Source of the DNA: Flavobacterium sp.
GTDB lineage: Bacteria > Bacteroidota > Bacteroidia > Flavobacteriales > Flavobacteriaceae
Length of the DNA stretch: 64,000 nt
Direction: 5' to 3'
Assembly: GCF_027484705.1 (NCBI RefSeq)
Contig: NZ_JAIXSL010000017.1
Span: 1 to 64,000, forward strand
Part shown: positions 15,818 through 23,202 of the stretch, one piece after another
How the letters are laid out: every line of letters starts with the position of its first letter
Position numbering within the stretch: the stretch's first letter is position 1
The notes under the pieces: generated by a model
The model's database searches: none
What the model saw: the letters and a program-made list of their open reading frames with translations, nothing else
What the model was told of the DNA's origin: nothing
Program-made: the position numbers and the translations under genes

Positions 15818-17086
15818 TTAATCGTTTTCCATTTTCGATTCAAATTTGGTTACAATTTTTAGTATTTCACCAAAACTATTGTCTCTCAAATTTGAATACG
15901 CCAAAGCACCTTTTTTTGTCTTTGGATTAAAATAAATAAAAGCATACACTCCATTGTTGCCTCCAAAATGCAGTCTAACGCCTGTTACAGAAACAGACCA
16001 AAGAGTTGCAATATTATACTTGTCATTAAATATACTAGTGTCACTCTTATTTAGACCTTCGCAGTTAAGTTGTGGTTTGAAAAGAGTTTGATATGAATTG
16101 CTATTTAGTAATTTTCCTTTACCTTCAAAACCTTTAATCAGTTCTATTAAGTAACTACTTAAATCTAAAGCATTTGTTTTTAGTCCACTCACCGGATAGT
16201 TTGTCATATAGTATTGTGGATGTTCTACAACTCCAGTTGGTTTTTGTTCATCGTTCTGTGCATAAATTTTTGAAATTAGATTTTGATTTAGGTCTTCAAA
16301 ATTCCATGCTGTGTTTTTCATTTTTAAAGGTTCAAAAATATATTTCTTTGTGAAATCTATAAATGACATATTTGATTTTATTTCTACAATTCTAGCAGCA
16401 ATAGAAGCTCCTAAATTTGAGTATTGAAAAAAAGTTCCTGGTTCTTTTTTCAAAAAGGTACTATCAGTGTACCATTTGGCTTTTGGTTGTGTGTATTTCC
16501 TAATATTTTCATCTAGTGAAATCTTTTTTCCCATTCTGTAGTATTGAAGGTTCGGTTGCATATATTTTGGCAAGCTATCATATTCTTTACTGTCATTTAC
16601 AAGACAAATGTCAGCTTCTCCAATATAGTAAGGTACAAAAGCATCGTCTATAATTGTCGAAGTATGTGTTAGGAGATGTCTTACTGTTATTGGTATGTTT
16701 GGATAATGCGGATTAGTTATTTTGTACGGTAGAATTGTATTTATAGGGTCATCTAAATTCAATTTGTTTTCTTCAACTAATTTCATAATTGAAAGTGCTA
16801 CAAAAGTTTTGGAAATTGAAGCAACCCAATTAATTGTCAGTGGGGTGAAAGCAACACGATCTTTTAAATTAGAATATCCAAAGCCTTTGGAGTATAAAAT
16901 TTCTTTGTCATTTACGATTGCAACAGAAAAGCCTGGAATTAAACTTTTTTTTGCAAAATCATTTAAAGTACTCGTTAAACTGTCTGAATATGTATTAGAT
17001 ACAATACTTGCAGTTTTTTTTGACGTGCTACAACTAGTAAGTAACAGAATCATTATTGGGAAAATTACAAATAGATTCTTTTTCAT
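15818..17086 (-). CDS. Beta-lactamase-fold serine hydrolase, lipoprotein
   Basis: Class C beta-lactamase/penicillin-binding-protein-like hydrolase. The start is set at 17086 (MKKNLFVIFPIMILLLTSC), which gives a lipoprotein signal with the acceptor Cys19; the longer frame from 17119 buries it. The active-site S-x-x-K is SISK (Ser90, Lys93) and the second motif is Y-S-N in 'FFQYSNLGASIAARIV'. The C-terminus has 'VRLHFGGNNGVYAF' in place of the usual H/K-T-G. Family members are esterases, peptidases or lactamases; antibiotic resistance is not shown. It is the single gene of a cassette with perfectly matching 10-base ends. Confidence 0.85.
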   Translation of the reverse strand: MKKNLFVIFPIMILLLTSCSTSKKTASIVSNTYSDSLTSTLNDFAKKSLIPGFSVAIVNDKEILYSKGFGYSNLKDRVAFTPLTINWVASISKTFVALSIMKLVEENKLNLDDPINTILPYKITNPHYPNIPITVRHLLTHTSTIIDDAFVPYYIGEADICLVNDSKEYDSLPKYMQPNLQYYRMGKKISLDENIRKYTQPKAKWYTDSTFLKKEPGTFFQYSNLGASIAARIVEIKSNMSFIDFTKKYIFEPLKMKNTAWNFEDLNQNLISKIYAQNDEQKPTGVVEHPQYYMTNYPVSGLKTNALDLSSYLIELIKGFEGKGKLLNSNSYQTLFKPQLNCEGLNKSDTSIFNDKYNIATLWSVSVTGVRLHFGGNNGVYAFIYFNPKTKKGALAYSNLRDNSFGEILKIVTKFESKMEND

Positions 17087-17196
17087 ATTCTTAAAATAAG
17101 AGCTTTTCCTAGTTGACAAATAAAATGTATAAATGTTACAAATGGTTGATTGAAAGAAAGTGTTCTATTTGATGTTGTGGAGTCTCGTTCTAAAAT

Positions 17197-17334
17197 GGCA
17201 GGTAACGTTTCGCGGACCTGTGAAGTTGTGAAGCCAGCGAACTGAGTTGTTTCCGCTAAGATAGAATTTCTAAGTGAAAACGAAACACGACGCGAGAAAA
17301 AACCAGTAATTTCTCGTGACCGCTGTTACCAGCT
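17197..17334 (-). repeat. attC-like cassette spacer F
   Basis: It runs from ggcaggtaac (17197-17206) to gttaccagct (17325-17334). GGTAAC and GTTACC form a perfect 6-bp inverted repeat. Inside, the plus strand has 'cgcggacctgtgaag' and 'gtttccgctaag', a divergent version of the 'gcggcttgg ... ttttctccgc' text in spacers D, E and G. The first 8 bases are also part of a 19-base string found again at 42329-42347. It lies about 40 bases after the stop of the SDR gene. Confidence 0.6.
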
Positions 17335-17373
17335 GGGCTTTTGTCGTCTCTCCTGTCGATGTTACTGATTTAT

Positions 17374-18132
17374 TTAAAAGCCATACATACCTCCTGAAAC
17401 AGAAATTTGTTCGCCTGTAATCCAAGCCGCATCATCGGAAGCAAGAAATACAGCCGCTTTTGCGATGTCTTCGGGTTGACCTCTTCGACCAAGCGGTGTA
17501 TGGGCTACAAATAATTTTTCATACTCGCTGCCTTTTGTGACACCTGCATTTGTTGAACCCTCCGTGTCCGTTGCACCAGGCAGAATAGAATTGATACGAA
17601 TATTTTTTGCCCCCAATTCTTTTGATAAAGCAATGGTTACGGCATCTAATGCTGCTTTGGTGGAAGAATATAACGAAGCTGTTGGAAGTGGCATTTTGCT
17701 TGCACCTGAACTAATGTTGATTACATTTCCGCCTTTGTCGCCAAATAGTTTTAACGATGATTGAATTGTAAGGATTGCACCCAAAACATTTACGTTGAAA
17801 TGCTGATGAAAACTTTCTACTGTTACTTGGTCAATAGGTGTGTAACCTTGATAGGCAGCGTTGTTCACCAAAATGTCCAAAGTGCCAAACGCTTTTTCTG
17901 TGGTTTCAAACAACCTTTTTACATCGTTTTCATTTGAAATATCGCCTTGCACCGCAATGGCAGTTCCGCCGTTGTCGGTTATGGCTTTTACTACTTTTTC
18001 TGCCTCGTCTTTACTTGAAGCATAATTTACAATAACTTTTGCACCCTCTTTGGCAAATGCTTTTGCAATTCCGGCACCAATTCCTTTTGATGAACCTGTA
18101 ACTATCGCTACTTTGTTTTTTAATTTACCCAT
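17374..18132 (-). CDS. SDR family oxidoreductase (glucose 1-dehydrogenase-like)
   Basis: A classical short-chain dehydrogenase, 252 residues. Cofactor motif TGSSKGIGAG (12-21), NNAA at 90-93 in place of NNAG, catalytic Ser141/142, Tyr155 and Lys159 in 'YSSTK', and the C-terminal 'ITGEQISVSGGMYGF'. It resembles 3-oxoacyl-ACP reductase/glucose dehydrogenase types; the substrate is unknown. It is co-transcribed with the SDR at 18158, 25 bases upstream. The pair is probably controlled by the HxlR regulator beyond it. Confidence 0.92.
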   Translation of the reverse strand: MGKLKNKVAIVTGSSKGIGAGIAKAFAKEGAKVIVNYASSKDEAEKVVKAITDNGGTAIAVQGDISNENDVKRLFETTEKAFGTLDILVNNAAYQGYTPIDQVTVESFHQHFNVNVLGAILTIQSSLKLFGDKGGNVINISSGASKMPLPTASLYSSTKAALDAVTIALSKELGAKNIRINSILPGATDTEGSTNAGVTKGSEYEKLFVAHTPLGRRGQPEDIAKAAVFLASDDAAWITGEQISVSGGMYGF

Positions 18133-18157
18133 TTTTAAATTTTTGTTTATTGCTCAT

Positions 18158-18916
18158 TTATTTTGTTGCATAGTTGGTCATCCCACCGTCCACTAAGAAC
18201 TCGTTGCCTGTAATGAAATCGGCTTTGTCAGAAGCCAAGAACAGCACCGTGTTTGCGATTTCTTCGGGTTGTCCCATTCTTTTAACCGCAGTAGAAGCAA
18301 TGATTTGTTCCGTAACTTGTTTTTCAACATCTTTCGGCATACCTACCTTTGCCAAAACGCCTGTTTCTGTAGGACCTGGCGTAACAATGTTTACACGGAT
18401 TTTTCTTTCTGCCAATTCATTAGCCGCTATTTTGGCAATAGTGTTTACAGCAGATTTTGTTGCAGAATAAACACCAACATTTATGTTTGACAAATGTACA
18501 GCGTTTGATGAAGTGAACACAACCGAAGCACCGTCTTTTAAATGCGGTATGAATTTTTGCAACGTAAAGAAATATCCTTTTACATTGGTGTCGAATTGTG
18601 CATCAAAATCTGCTTCTGTTGCAAATTCAATTGGTGCAAAAACTGCAATTCCTGCGTTTAGGAAAAGAACGTCCACTTTGTTACCACTTTCTGCAACTGC
18701 TTTTTCTAAAACTTCAATTCCTGCCAAGTTTGATGTATCGGAAACAACTGTTTTTAGTTTTGGGCTGTTAATTTTTTCAGCCGCTTTTTTCAGGTTGTCG
18801 GCACTTCTTCCTGTAATCCAAACGCTTGCACCTGCGTTGATAAATGCTTGTGCGGTGGCAAATCCTATGCCTGTGCTTCCGCCTGTAATTACTACATTCT
18901 TGTCTGTAAAACTCAT
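18158..18916 (-). CDS. SDR family oxidoreductase
   Basis: A second 252-residue SDR, about one third identical to its neighbour by eye. TGGSTGIGFA (11-20), LNAG (86-89), Ser136/137, Tyr150 and Lys154 in 'YSATK', and the C-terminal 'ITGNEFLVDGGM'. It is the first gene of the two-SDR operon and is divergent from the HxlR regulator. A promoter -7 element TAAGTTTG in gene sense (18946-18953) lies 30 bases upstream, next to the operator repeats. The substrate is unknown. Confidence 0.92.
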   Translation of the reverse strand: MSFTDKNVVITGGSTGIGFATAQAFINAGASVWITGRSADNLKKAAEKINSPKLKTVVSDTSNLAGIEVLEKAVAESGNKVDVLFLNAGIAVFAPIEFATEADFDAQFDTNVKGYFFTLQKFIPHLKDGASVVFTSSNAVHLSNINVGVYSATKSAVNTIAKIAANELAERKIRVNIVTPGPTETGVLAKVGMPKDVEKQVTEQIIASTAVKRMGQPEEIANTVLFLASDKADFITGNEFLVDGGMTNYATK

Positions 18917-18945
18917 TTTGATGTTTATTTATTTGTTCAACGATG

Positions 18946-18953
18946 CAAACTTA
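18946..18953 (-). promoter_or_regulatory. Promoter -7 element for the SDR pair
   Basis: Gene-sense TAAGTTTG fits the Bacteroidota TAnnTTTG -7 consensus. No clear TTTG at -33 is seen; that position falls in the inverted repeats at 18963-18996, as expected if a regulator controls this promoter. Confidence 0.45.
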
Positions 18954-18962
18954 CTTACATTT

Positions 18963-19015
18963 GCTATCCATTAGATATTACTATCCTATTGGATAGCACT
19001 TTCCAACGGGATAGT
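18963..19015. promoter_or_regulatory. Operator repeats between the SDR pair and the HxlR gene
   Basis: CTATCC-TATT-GGATAG at 18981-18996 is a perfect 6-bp dyad. Two more half-sites flank it: GCTATCC at 18963-18969 and GGGATAGT at 19008-19015. They sit in the divergent promoter space, so this is the likely binding site of the HxlR regulator on both promoters. The link is inferred from position and symmetry. Confidence 0.6.
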
Positions 19016-19027
19016 AAAGCAAAAAGA

Positions 19028-19390
19028 ATGATAACAACTACAAAAAATATGGAAGAAAAGCGGGTGGAATGCGTTCATGCAATTCTTCCTGTAAAAGATG
19101 CTTTGGACGTTTTAAGCGGTAGGTGGAAGCTGCCTATACTTATTGCGTTGAGTTTTGGCAACAAACGATTTAAGGAAATTTCAAAAGATGTTCAGGGAAT
19201 TACGGACAAAGTGTTGTCTAAAGAACTGAAAGAATTGGAAGCCAATCAACTTATTACCCGAACGGTTTATGATACGTTTCCGCCAACGGTTGAATATGCC
19301 GCCACTGAACACGGACATTCCCTGTTTAATGTTATTGCAGCATTAAGAGAATGGGGTATGAAGCACAGAGGAAAAATTATTGGGAAATAG
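19028..19390 (+). CDS. HxlR family transcriptional regulator
   Basis: A winged-helix regulator of the HxlR family, 120 residues from the ATG at 19028 (an ATG at 19049 is an alternative). It has the family text 'CVHAILPVKDALDVLSGRWKLPILIALSFGNKRFKEISKDVQGITDKVLSKELKELEANQLITRTVYDTFPPTVEYAATEHG'. The conserved N-terminal cysteine is present; in some family members it senses reactive electrophiles or oxidants. The longer frame from 18848 overlaps the divergent SDR gene and is rejected. It is the only gene in the array on the plus strand. Confidence 0.9.
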   Translation: MITTTKNMEEKRVECVHAILPVKDALDVLSGRWKLPILIALSFGNKRFKEISKDVQGITDKVLSKELKELEANQLITRTVYDTFPPTVEYAATEHGHSLFNVIAALREWGMKHRGKIIGK

Positions 19391-19462
19391 CCGTTATCAG
19401 AAAGTTTGAAAATTGTCTGTTGTTGTATTTTTCAAGTGTCGGACTGTGCAGTTGGTTAGCCT

Positions 19463-19599
19463 TGCCGCCAACGTTCCCTCGCCAGACGTAGTCGCGGCTT
19501 GGGAACAGAGTTTTCTCCGCTTCGTAGAAAACGAATGTAGTAAAAAAGTTGTTCAATCAGCACAGACGTAGCGATTGTGCTTGACGGCTGTTAGCTGTT
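19463..19599 (-). repeat. attC-like cassette spacer G
   Basis: It runs from tgccgccaac (19463-19472) to gttagctgtt (19590-19599). Inside, the plus strand has 'gccagacgtagtcgcggcttgggaacagagttttctccgc', very close to spacer E, and 'cagacgtagcgattg' repeated near the other end. It is 137 bases, the same as D and E. It ends 5 bases before the stop of the next gene. Its right end matches tacagctaac at 20927-20936 (reverse complement, 9 of 10). Confidence 0.65.
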
Positions 19600-19604
19600 C
19601 GGTT

Positions 19605-20117
19605 TTATTTTTTTGAAACAAGTTTATTTTCTAAGTAATCAATTATCTTTTTTTGTGTTTCAGAACCATATTCTAACAAATCATTTTTCTTATTATCGGT
19701 GCATACAATGCTAATCATATGATGATTCCCATTCGATATTGATTGTAATTTTAGCGTTAATTTGTTTTCACTCCATTCAGGCTTTTTAAATCTCTGGAAA
19801 TAAATAGTTTTATTAAGTTTTCCATCAATTACTGGATTGACATTCCCCAAATCTAATTCAAGTTTATTAACAAATATTTCTATATCACCATCATAAACAA
19901 TTTCCAAAGATCTTAATGATTTACCATTTTCAGAAGCGTTACCTTCATTAATCATTTTATCTAAATTATTTGGCGCTGAATGTGAAGCAGCAAACTCAAT
20001 TTTTTTTCTTCCTTGAGCACGGACAGTAACTGAGTATAAGTAAAGTTTGCAGGTAGTTTCAGCTTTATTTGCCACTAAGTCAGGAGAATTTGCTTTGCGA
20101 GTTATTAAATAAATCAA
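19605..20117 (-). CDS. Hypothetical protein in the cassette array
   Basis: A 170-residue protein I do not recognise. It has no clear signal peptide or membrane segment, is rich in Lys, Asn and Ser, and ends in a probable helix 'LLEYGSETQKKIIDYLENKLVSKK'. The N-terminus 'MIYLITRKANSPDL' lacks a typical start region, and no good ribosome binding site is seen, so the start is uncertain and the gene could be truncated. It appears to belong to a cassette running from 19590 to about 20936, which also contains repeat copy 5. Confidence 0.55.
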   Translation of the reverse strand: MIYLITRKANSPDLVANKAETTCKLYLYSVTVRAQGRKKIEFAASHSAPNNLDKMINEGNASENGKSLRSLEIVYDGDIEIFVNKLELDLGNVNPVIDGKLNKTIYFQRFKKPEWSENKLTLKLQSISNGNHHMISIVCTDNKKNDLLEYGSETQKKIIDYLENKLVSKK

Positions 20118-20274
20118 ATTTGAAGAGCTATAATTTGATTCTTAAAGCTTTCTCTTTCTGTTGTCTTGATGTAAAAGAAACAAAAAATATTCACGCGTTT
20201 TTATTTGTTTTTTATTGGTGTTCATGAATCTGAGATTTCAAGTCTTGCCCACTGCGTCACCTGACTTCTTCGCT

Positions 20275-20296
20275 AAAAATGTTCAGGGGACATTTT
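20275..20296. terminator. Degenerate hairpin in repeat copy 5, first unit
   Basis: AAATGTTC-AGG-GGACATTT with one T.G pair, A-rich before and TTTTCTT after. A weaker version of the hairpin in the other copies. Confidence 0.35.
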
Positions 20297-20562
20297 CTTA
20301 ACGCTCGGCTTTTTCGTGCAAATCATTACGACGCATTTTTTTGTCATTGAATGTTCTTTCTTTTGTCTTGATACAAATCGACGCAGGAGATTCAGCGAAC
20401 TCCTCTGATAAATAATATCTAGGTGAGCTAAAAGAAACAAAAAATATTCACGCGTTTTTTATTTGTTTTTTATGGGTGTTCATGAATCTGCGATTTCAAG
20501 TCTTCATATTTAATCCTGTAAATCATTACAACCCGGCCAACGCGCCACCTGGCTCTTTCGCT

Positions 20563-20587
20563 AAAAATATCCACAGGACATTTTTTT
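20563..20587. terminator. Hairpin in repeat copy 5, second unit
   Basis: AAATATCC-ACA-GGACATTT (one mismatch) followed by a long T run (TTTTTTTT), flanked by A residues on the left. Plausible intrinsic terminator for plus-strand reading; no plus-strand gene ends just before it. Confidence 0.4.
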
Positions 20588-20926
20588 TACGCTCAGCCCT
20601 GACGAAGAAAATATGAGGACGGGGTTCGGGTTGGGTTGAATGAGTGGGTAATTAAGGGCGTTTTTTTTGGTTCTGGCAGTGATAGCATCTGCTAACGCGC
20701 AAAATTGATGATTTGACTAACTCAATGCTTTCGTTTGGTTCACCATCTGGGCATTAGAGTATTTCTATTTCCTTTTACGTTATACAGTTATAGTGTTTTT
20801 ATGTTAAGTTTGAGAAGTTGGAAGATCACAAAAAAGCGATGTCTTTGTGTTTATGACGATTTACTTAGTAGAAGTTATTTGCTTGGCTTTTTTAACTAAT
20901 TTTATAATATCTCGCTGATGTAAATT

Positions 20927-20988
20927 TACAGCTAACCCAATGTTGGGCGAGATTTCCCTAAACTCTCGGACTGATTTCGTAAGCTAAC
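20927..20988 (-). repeat. Possible short attC-like site H at the array edge
   Basis: It runs from tacagctaac (20927-20936) to gtaagctaac (20979-20988). AGCTAAC and GTAAGCT are complementary in 6 of 7 positions. Inside lie two perfect 5-bp stems: CCCAA/TTGGG (20936-20947) and CGAGA/TCTCG (20948-20968). At about 56-60 bases it has the size of a short classical attC. Its left end matches spacer G's right end (9 of 10, reverse complement), as expected if both bound the cassette of gene 19605. The AT-rich rest up to 21120 holds only the promoter region of the next gene. Confidence 0.42.
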
Positions 20989-21120
20989 ATTACAAAATTG
21001 AAAAAATTAAAGGTATTAATAAGAAAAAAAAACTTTTATAAATCTTAGATTTACAAAACGATAACAAAAAGTTAGTTAGTATTTTTTGAAAAAAAAGGAA
21101 GAATTTGAAAATATAGAAAA

Positions 21121-22704
21121 ATGAAATTTAAATACTTATTTACTGCGCTATTTTTTGTTTTCAATAGCATTCAGGAAATTAATGCTCAAAATTGGAACAC
21201 CAATTTTGGAGTTAATGGCTATTCTAAAATTGAAATAAATAATAGAAATACAAGGGGAAATATTTTACTACAATTAGACGATGGAAGCTTAATAGTTGGA
21301 GTAAATAGCGATTATAGTCAGTGGGGAGCACTTTTTGACAGAAATATTTATATCTATAAACTTAATCCAAATGGATTAATAGATGCCTCTTTTGGAACAA
21401 ATGGTTTTTTTTTCATTCCTTCTGGTAGTTTTGAAAATTTTTCTTGGGTATCTGCATTAACCTATTCTAATTATGATCATTTTATTTATGGGTTAGCAAA
21501 GGTTGCAGGGGTAAAGACAATATTTCGATTTGATACTAATGGTATTTTAGATACAAATTTCGGAAATAATGGTTGGTTAAATGAAGCTACCAATGGAATA
21601 TATAATATTCTATTAATTCAAAATGACGGTAAAATATTGTTAGTGGGTATGAGTTATAATAATAATATCACAAAGCAATCTTTAGAAAGATACAATACTA
21701 ATGGAAACTTAGATACAACATTTGGAAACAACGGACTCGTTATTAATGATCTAACCAATTATGCCTACGAAATTGTTTCTTCAGCAAAAATATATGATAA
21801 CAAAATAATTCTTGTTGGTTCTTCCTATAATAATAATGAGACGCAAAGTTTAGCTACTATTTCACGATACAATTTAGATGGAAGTTTGGATACTTCGTTT
21901 GGACTAAATGGTTATAATATTACATTTATTGGTCCAGATCATTTGGCATGTTTTAAAGATATAGACATTAACAGCAATGGAGATATTATTGCAGCGGGTT
22001 TTAATTTACATAGTGGCGGAACTGGAGGTGGACATGGAAACAAAGCAATATTAGTGAAGTATAATGCCAATGGAATTTTAGATAATAGTTTTAACGGAAA
22101 TGGAATAAAAATCTTTGATAGCATTAATGGAGCAAATGATTATTTCAACACAGTAAGTTATCTAAAAGATGGTAAAATTATTGCAGGAGGAAGTTCTGGA
22201 AGTTTTTTCCCCATTATGCAATCTTATTATTACCTCACTAAAGTGAATTCTGATGGAACTTTGCATAGCAATTTTTATAATTCAGGATATATGGTTACAG
22301 ATTTTGAAAACGGAGTTACTAATGTCGCTCAAGACGTAATTACTACTTCAAAAGATGAAATATTTTCGATAGGTATTACGAGAGATATTACGGACACCTA
22401 TTTTATTGCTGTAGTATGTAAAATGGATAATTCTTTTCTTTCCACTAATAAATTTTATGAAAATGAAACTGTTTTAGAATGCTTACCTAATCCTGTAAAT
22501 GATTATTTAAATGTATATTCTAAATTAAATATTAAAGACATACAATTGTTTTCTATTGATGGCAGACTATTAGAACAAAAGACAATTAATAACTTTGAGG
22601 AAAAAACAATGCTAAATTTCGAGCATTTATCAAAAGGAAATTATTTATTAAAATTTACGGATAGTAATGGTAGGGTCATAAGAAAGAAAATTATTAAACA
22701 ATAA
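21121..22704 (+). CDS. Exported delta-60 repeat protein with type IX sorting domain
   Basis: The signal peptide is residues 1-22 (ending NAQ). Residues about 25-430 hold delta-60 type repeats ('GILDTNFGNNGWL', 'GNLDTTFGNNGLV', 'GSLDTSFGLNGYN', 'GILDNSFNGNGIK'), with the 'DGKIl.vG' strand between them. Residues about 445-527 are a type A Por sorting domain ('VLECLPNPVNDYLNVYSKL' to 'RKKIIKQ'). Probably exported and surface-attached; the role is unknown. It is shorter and more AT-rich than the delta-60 gene at 7223. A weak -7-like TAGATTTA lies about 70 bases upstream. Confidence 0.85.
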   Translation: MKFKYLFTALFFVFNSIQEINAQNWNTNFGVNGYSKIEINNRNTRGNILLQLDDGSLIVGVNSDYSQWGALFDRNIYIYKLNPNGLIDASFGTNGFFFIPSGSFENFSWVSALTYSNYDHFIYGLAKVAGVKTIFRFDTNGILDTNFGNNGWLNEATNGIYNILLIQNDGKILLVGMSYNNNITKQSLERYNTNGNLDTTFGNNGLVINDLTNYAYEIVSSAKIYDNKIILVGSSYNNNETQSLATISRYNLDGSLDTSFGLNGYNITFIGPDHLACFKDIDINSNGDIIAAGFNLHSGGTGGGHGNKAILVKYNANGILDNSFNGNGIKIFDSINGANDYFNTVSYLKDGKIIAGGSSGSFFPIMQSYYYLTKVNSDGTLHSNFYNSGYMVTDFENGVTNVAQDVITTSKDEIFSIGITRDITDTYFIAVVCKMDNSFLSTNKFYENETVLECLPNPVNDYLNVYSKLNIKDIQLFSIDGRLLEQKTINNFEEKTMLNFEHLSKGNYLLKFTDSNGRVIRKKIIKQ

Positions 22705-22734
22705 AAACCAGATTGTTTTTTAGAGGTATATATA

Positions 22735-23190
22735 AATCTGTGATTTAGGGCTTCATATTTTTACCTGTAAATCATCACAACGCATTTTCCCCCGCGCGAC
22801 CACAGCGGTTCGTCGCGGGCTCCAAGGCCAACACGCGGCTGGCTCTTTCGCTAAAAATGTCCACCGGACATTTTCTTAACGCTCGACCCTTTGCTGTAAA
22901 TCATTGCAATGTATTTTTTTGTCATTGAATGTTTTTTCTTTTGTCTTGATACAAAAGAAACAAAAAATATTCACGCGTTTTTTATTTGTTTTTTATAGGT
23001 GTTCATGAATCTGCGATTTCAAGTCTTCATATTTAATCCTGTAAATCATCCCAATCCATTTTTCCTATCGCAACCACAGCCGTTCGTACCTCACTCCGTG
23101 ATTGCTCCCTAACTCCAACGCGCAAAGTGCATTGGGTGATTTACGACGAAGAAAATAATAAGACGAGGCTAGGGGTTTATAGAACTATTG
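22735..23190. repeat. Intergenic modular repeat, copy 6
   Basis: A long copy between two converging genes. It includes the hairpin module, the 97-base block also found at 20430-20526 (here 22953-23049), the 'tcactccgtgattgctccctaactccaacgcgcaaagtgcattgggtgatttacgacgaag' type module and the 'aataataagacgaggct' end. No gene is supported in the 498-base gap 22705-23202. Confidence 0.72.
22853..22874. terminator. Bidirectional-type terminator hairpin in repeat copy 6
   Basis: AAATGTCC-ACC-GGACATTT, a perfect 8-bp stem with AAAA before and TTTTCTT after. It lies between the converging ends of the delta-60 gene and hsdM, so it could serve both. Confidence 0.55.
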
Positions 23191-23202
23191 GTGATTAATT
23201 GT

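Larger units (their letters stand above)
20168..20660. repeat. Intergenic modular repeat, copy 5 (two tandem units)
   Basis: Two consecutive units. Each has a block 'aaaagaaacaaaaaatattcacgcg...' followed by the hairpin module. The stretch 20430-20526 (97 bases) is identical to 22953-23049 except for one base. The closing part (20521-20660) has the usual 'cgccacctggctctttcg', hairpin, 'gacgaagaaaatatgaggacggggtt' and tail modules. It fills half of the 1003-base gap 20118-21120; 20118-20167 and 20661-20917 show nothing I can name. Confidence 0.7.

Noticed and set aside
15818..17086. Calling the cassette serine hydrolase an antibiotic-resistance beta-lactamase
   Set aside because: It has S-x-x-K and Y-S-N but lacks a clear K-T-G motif and is only a general member of the family.
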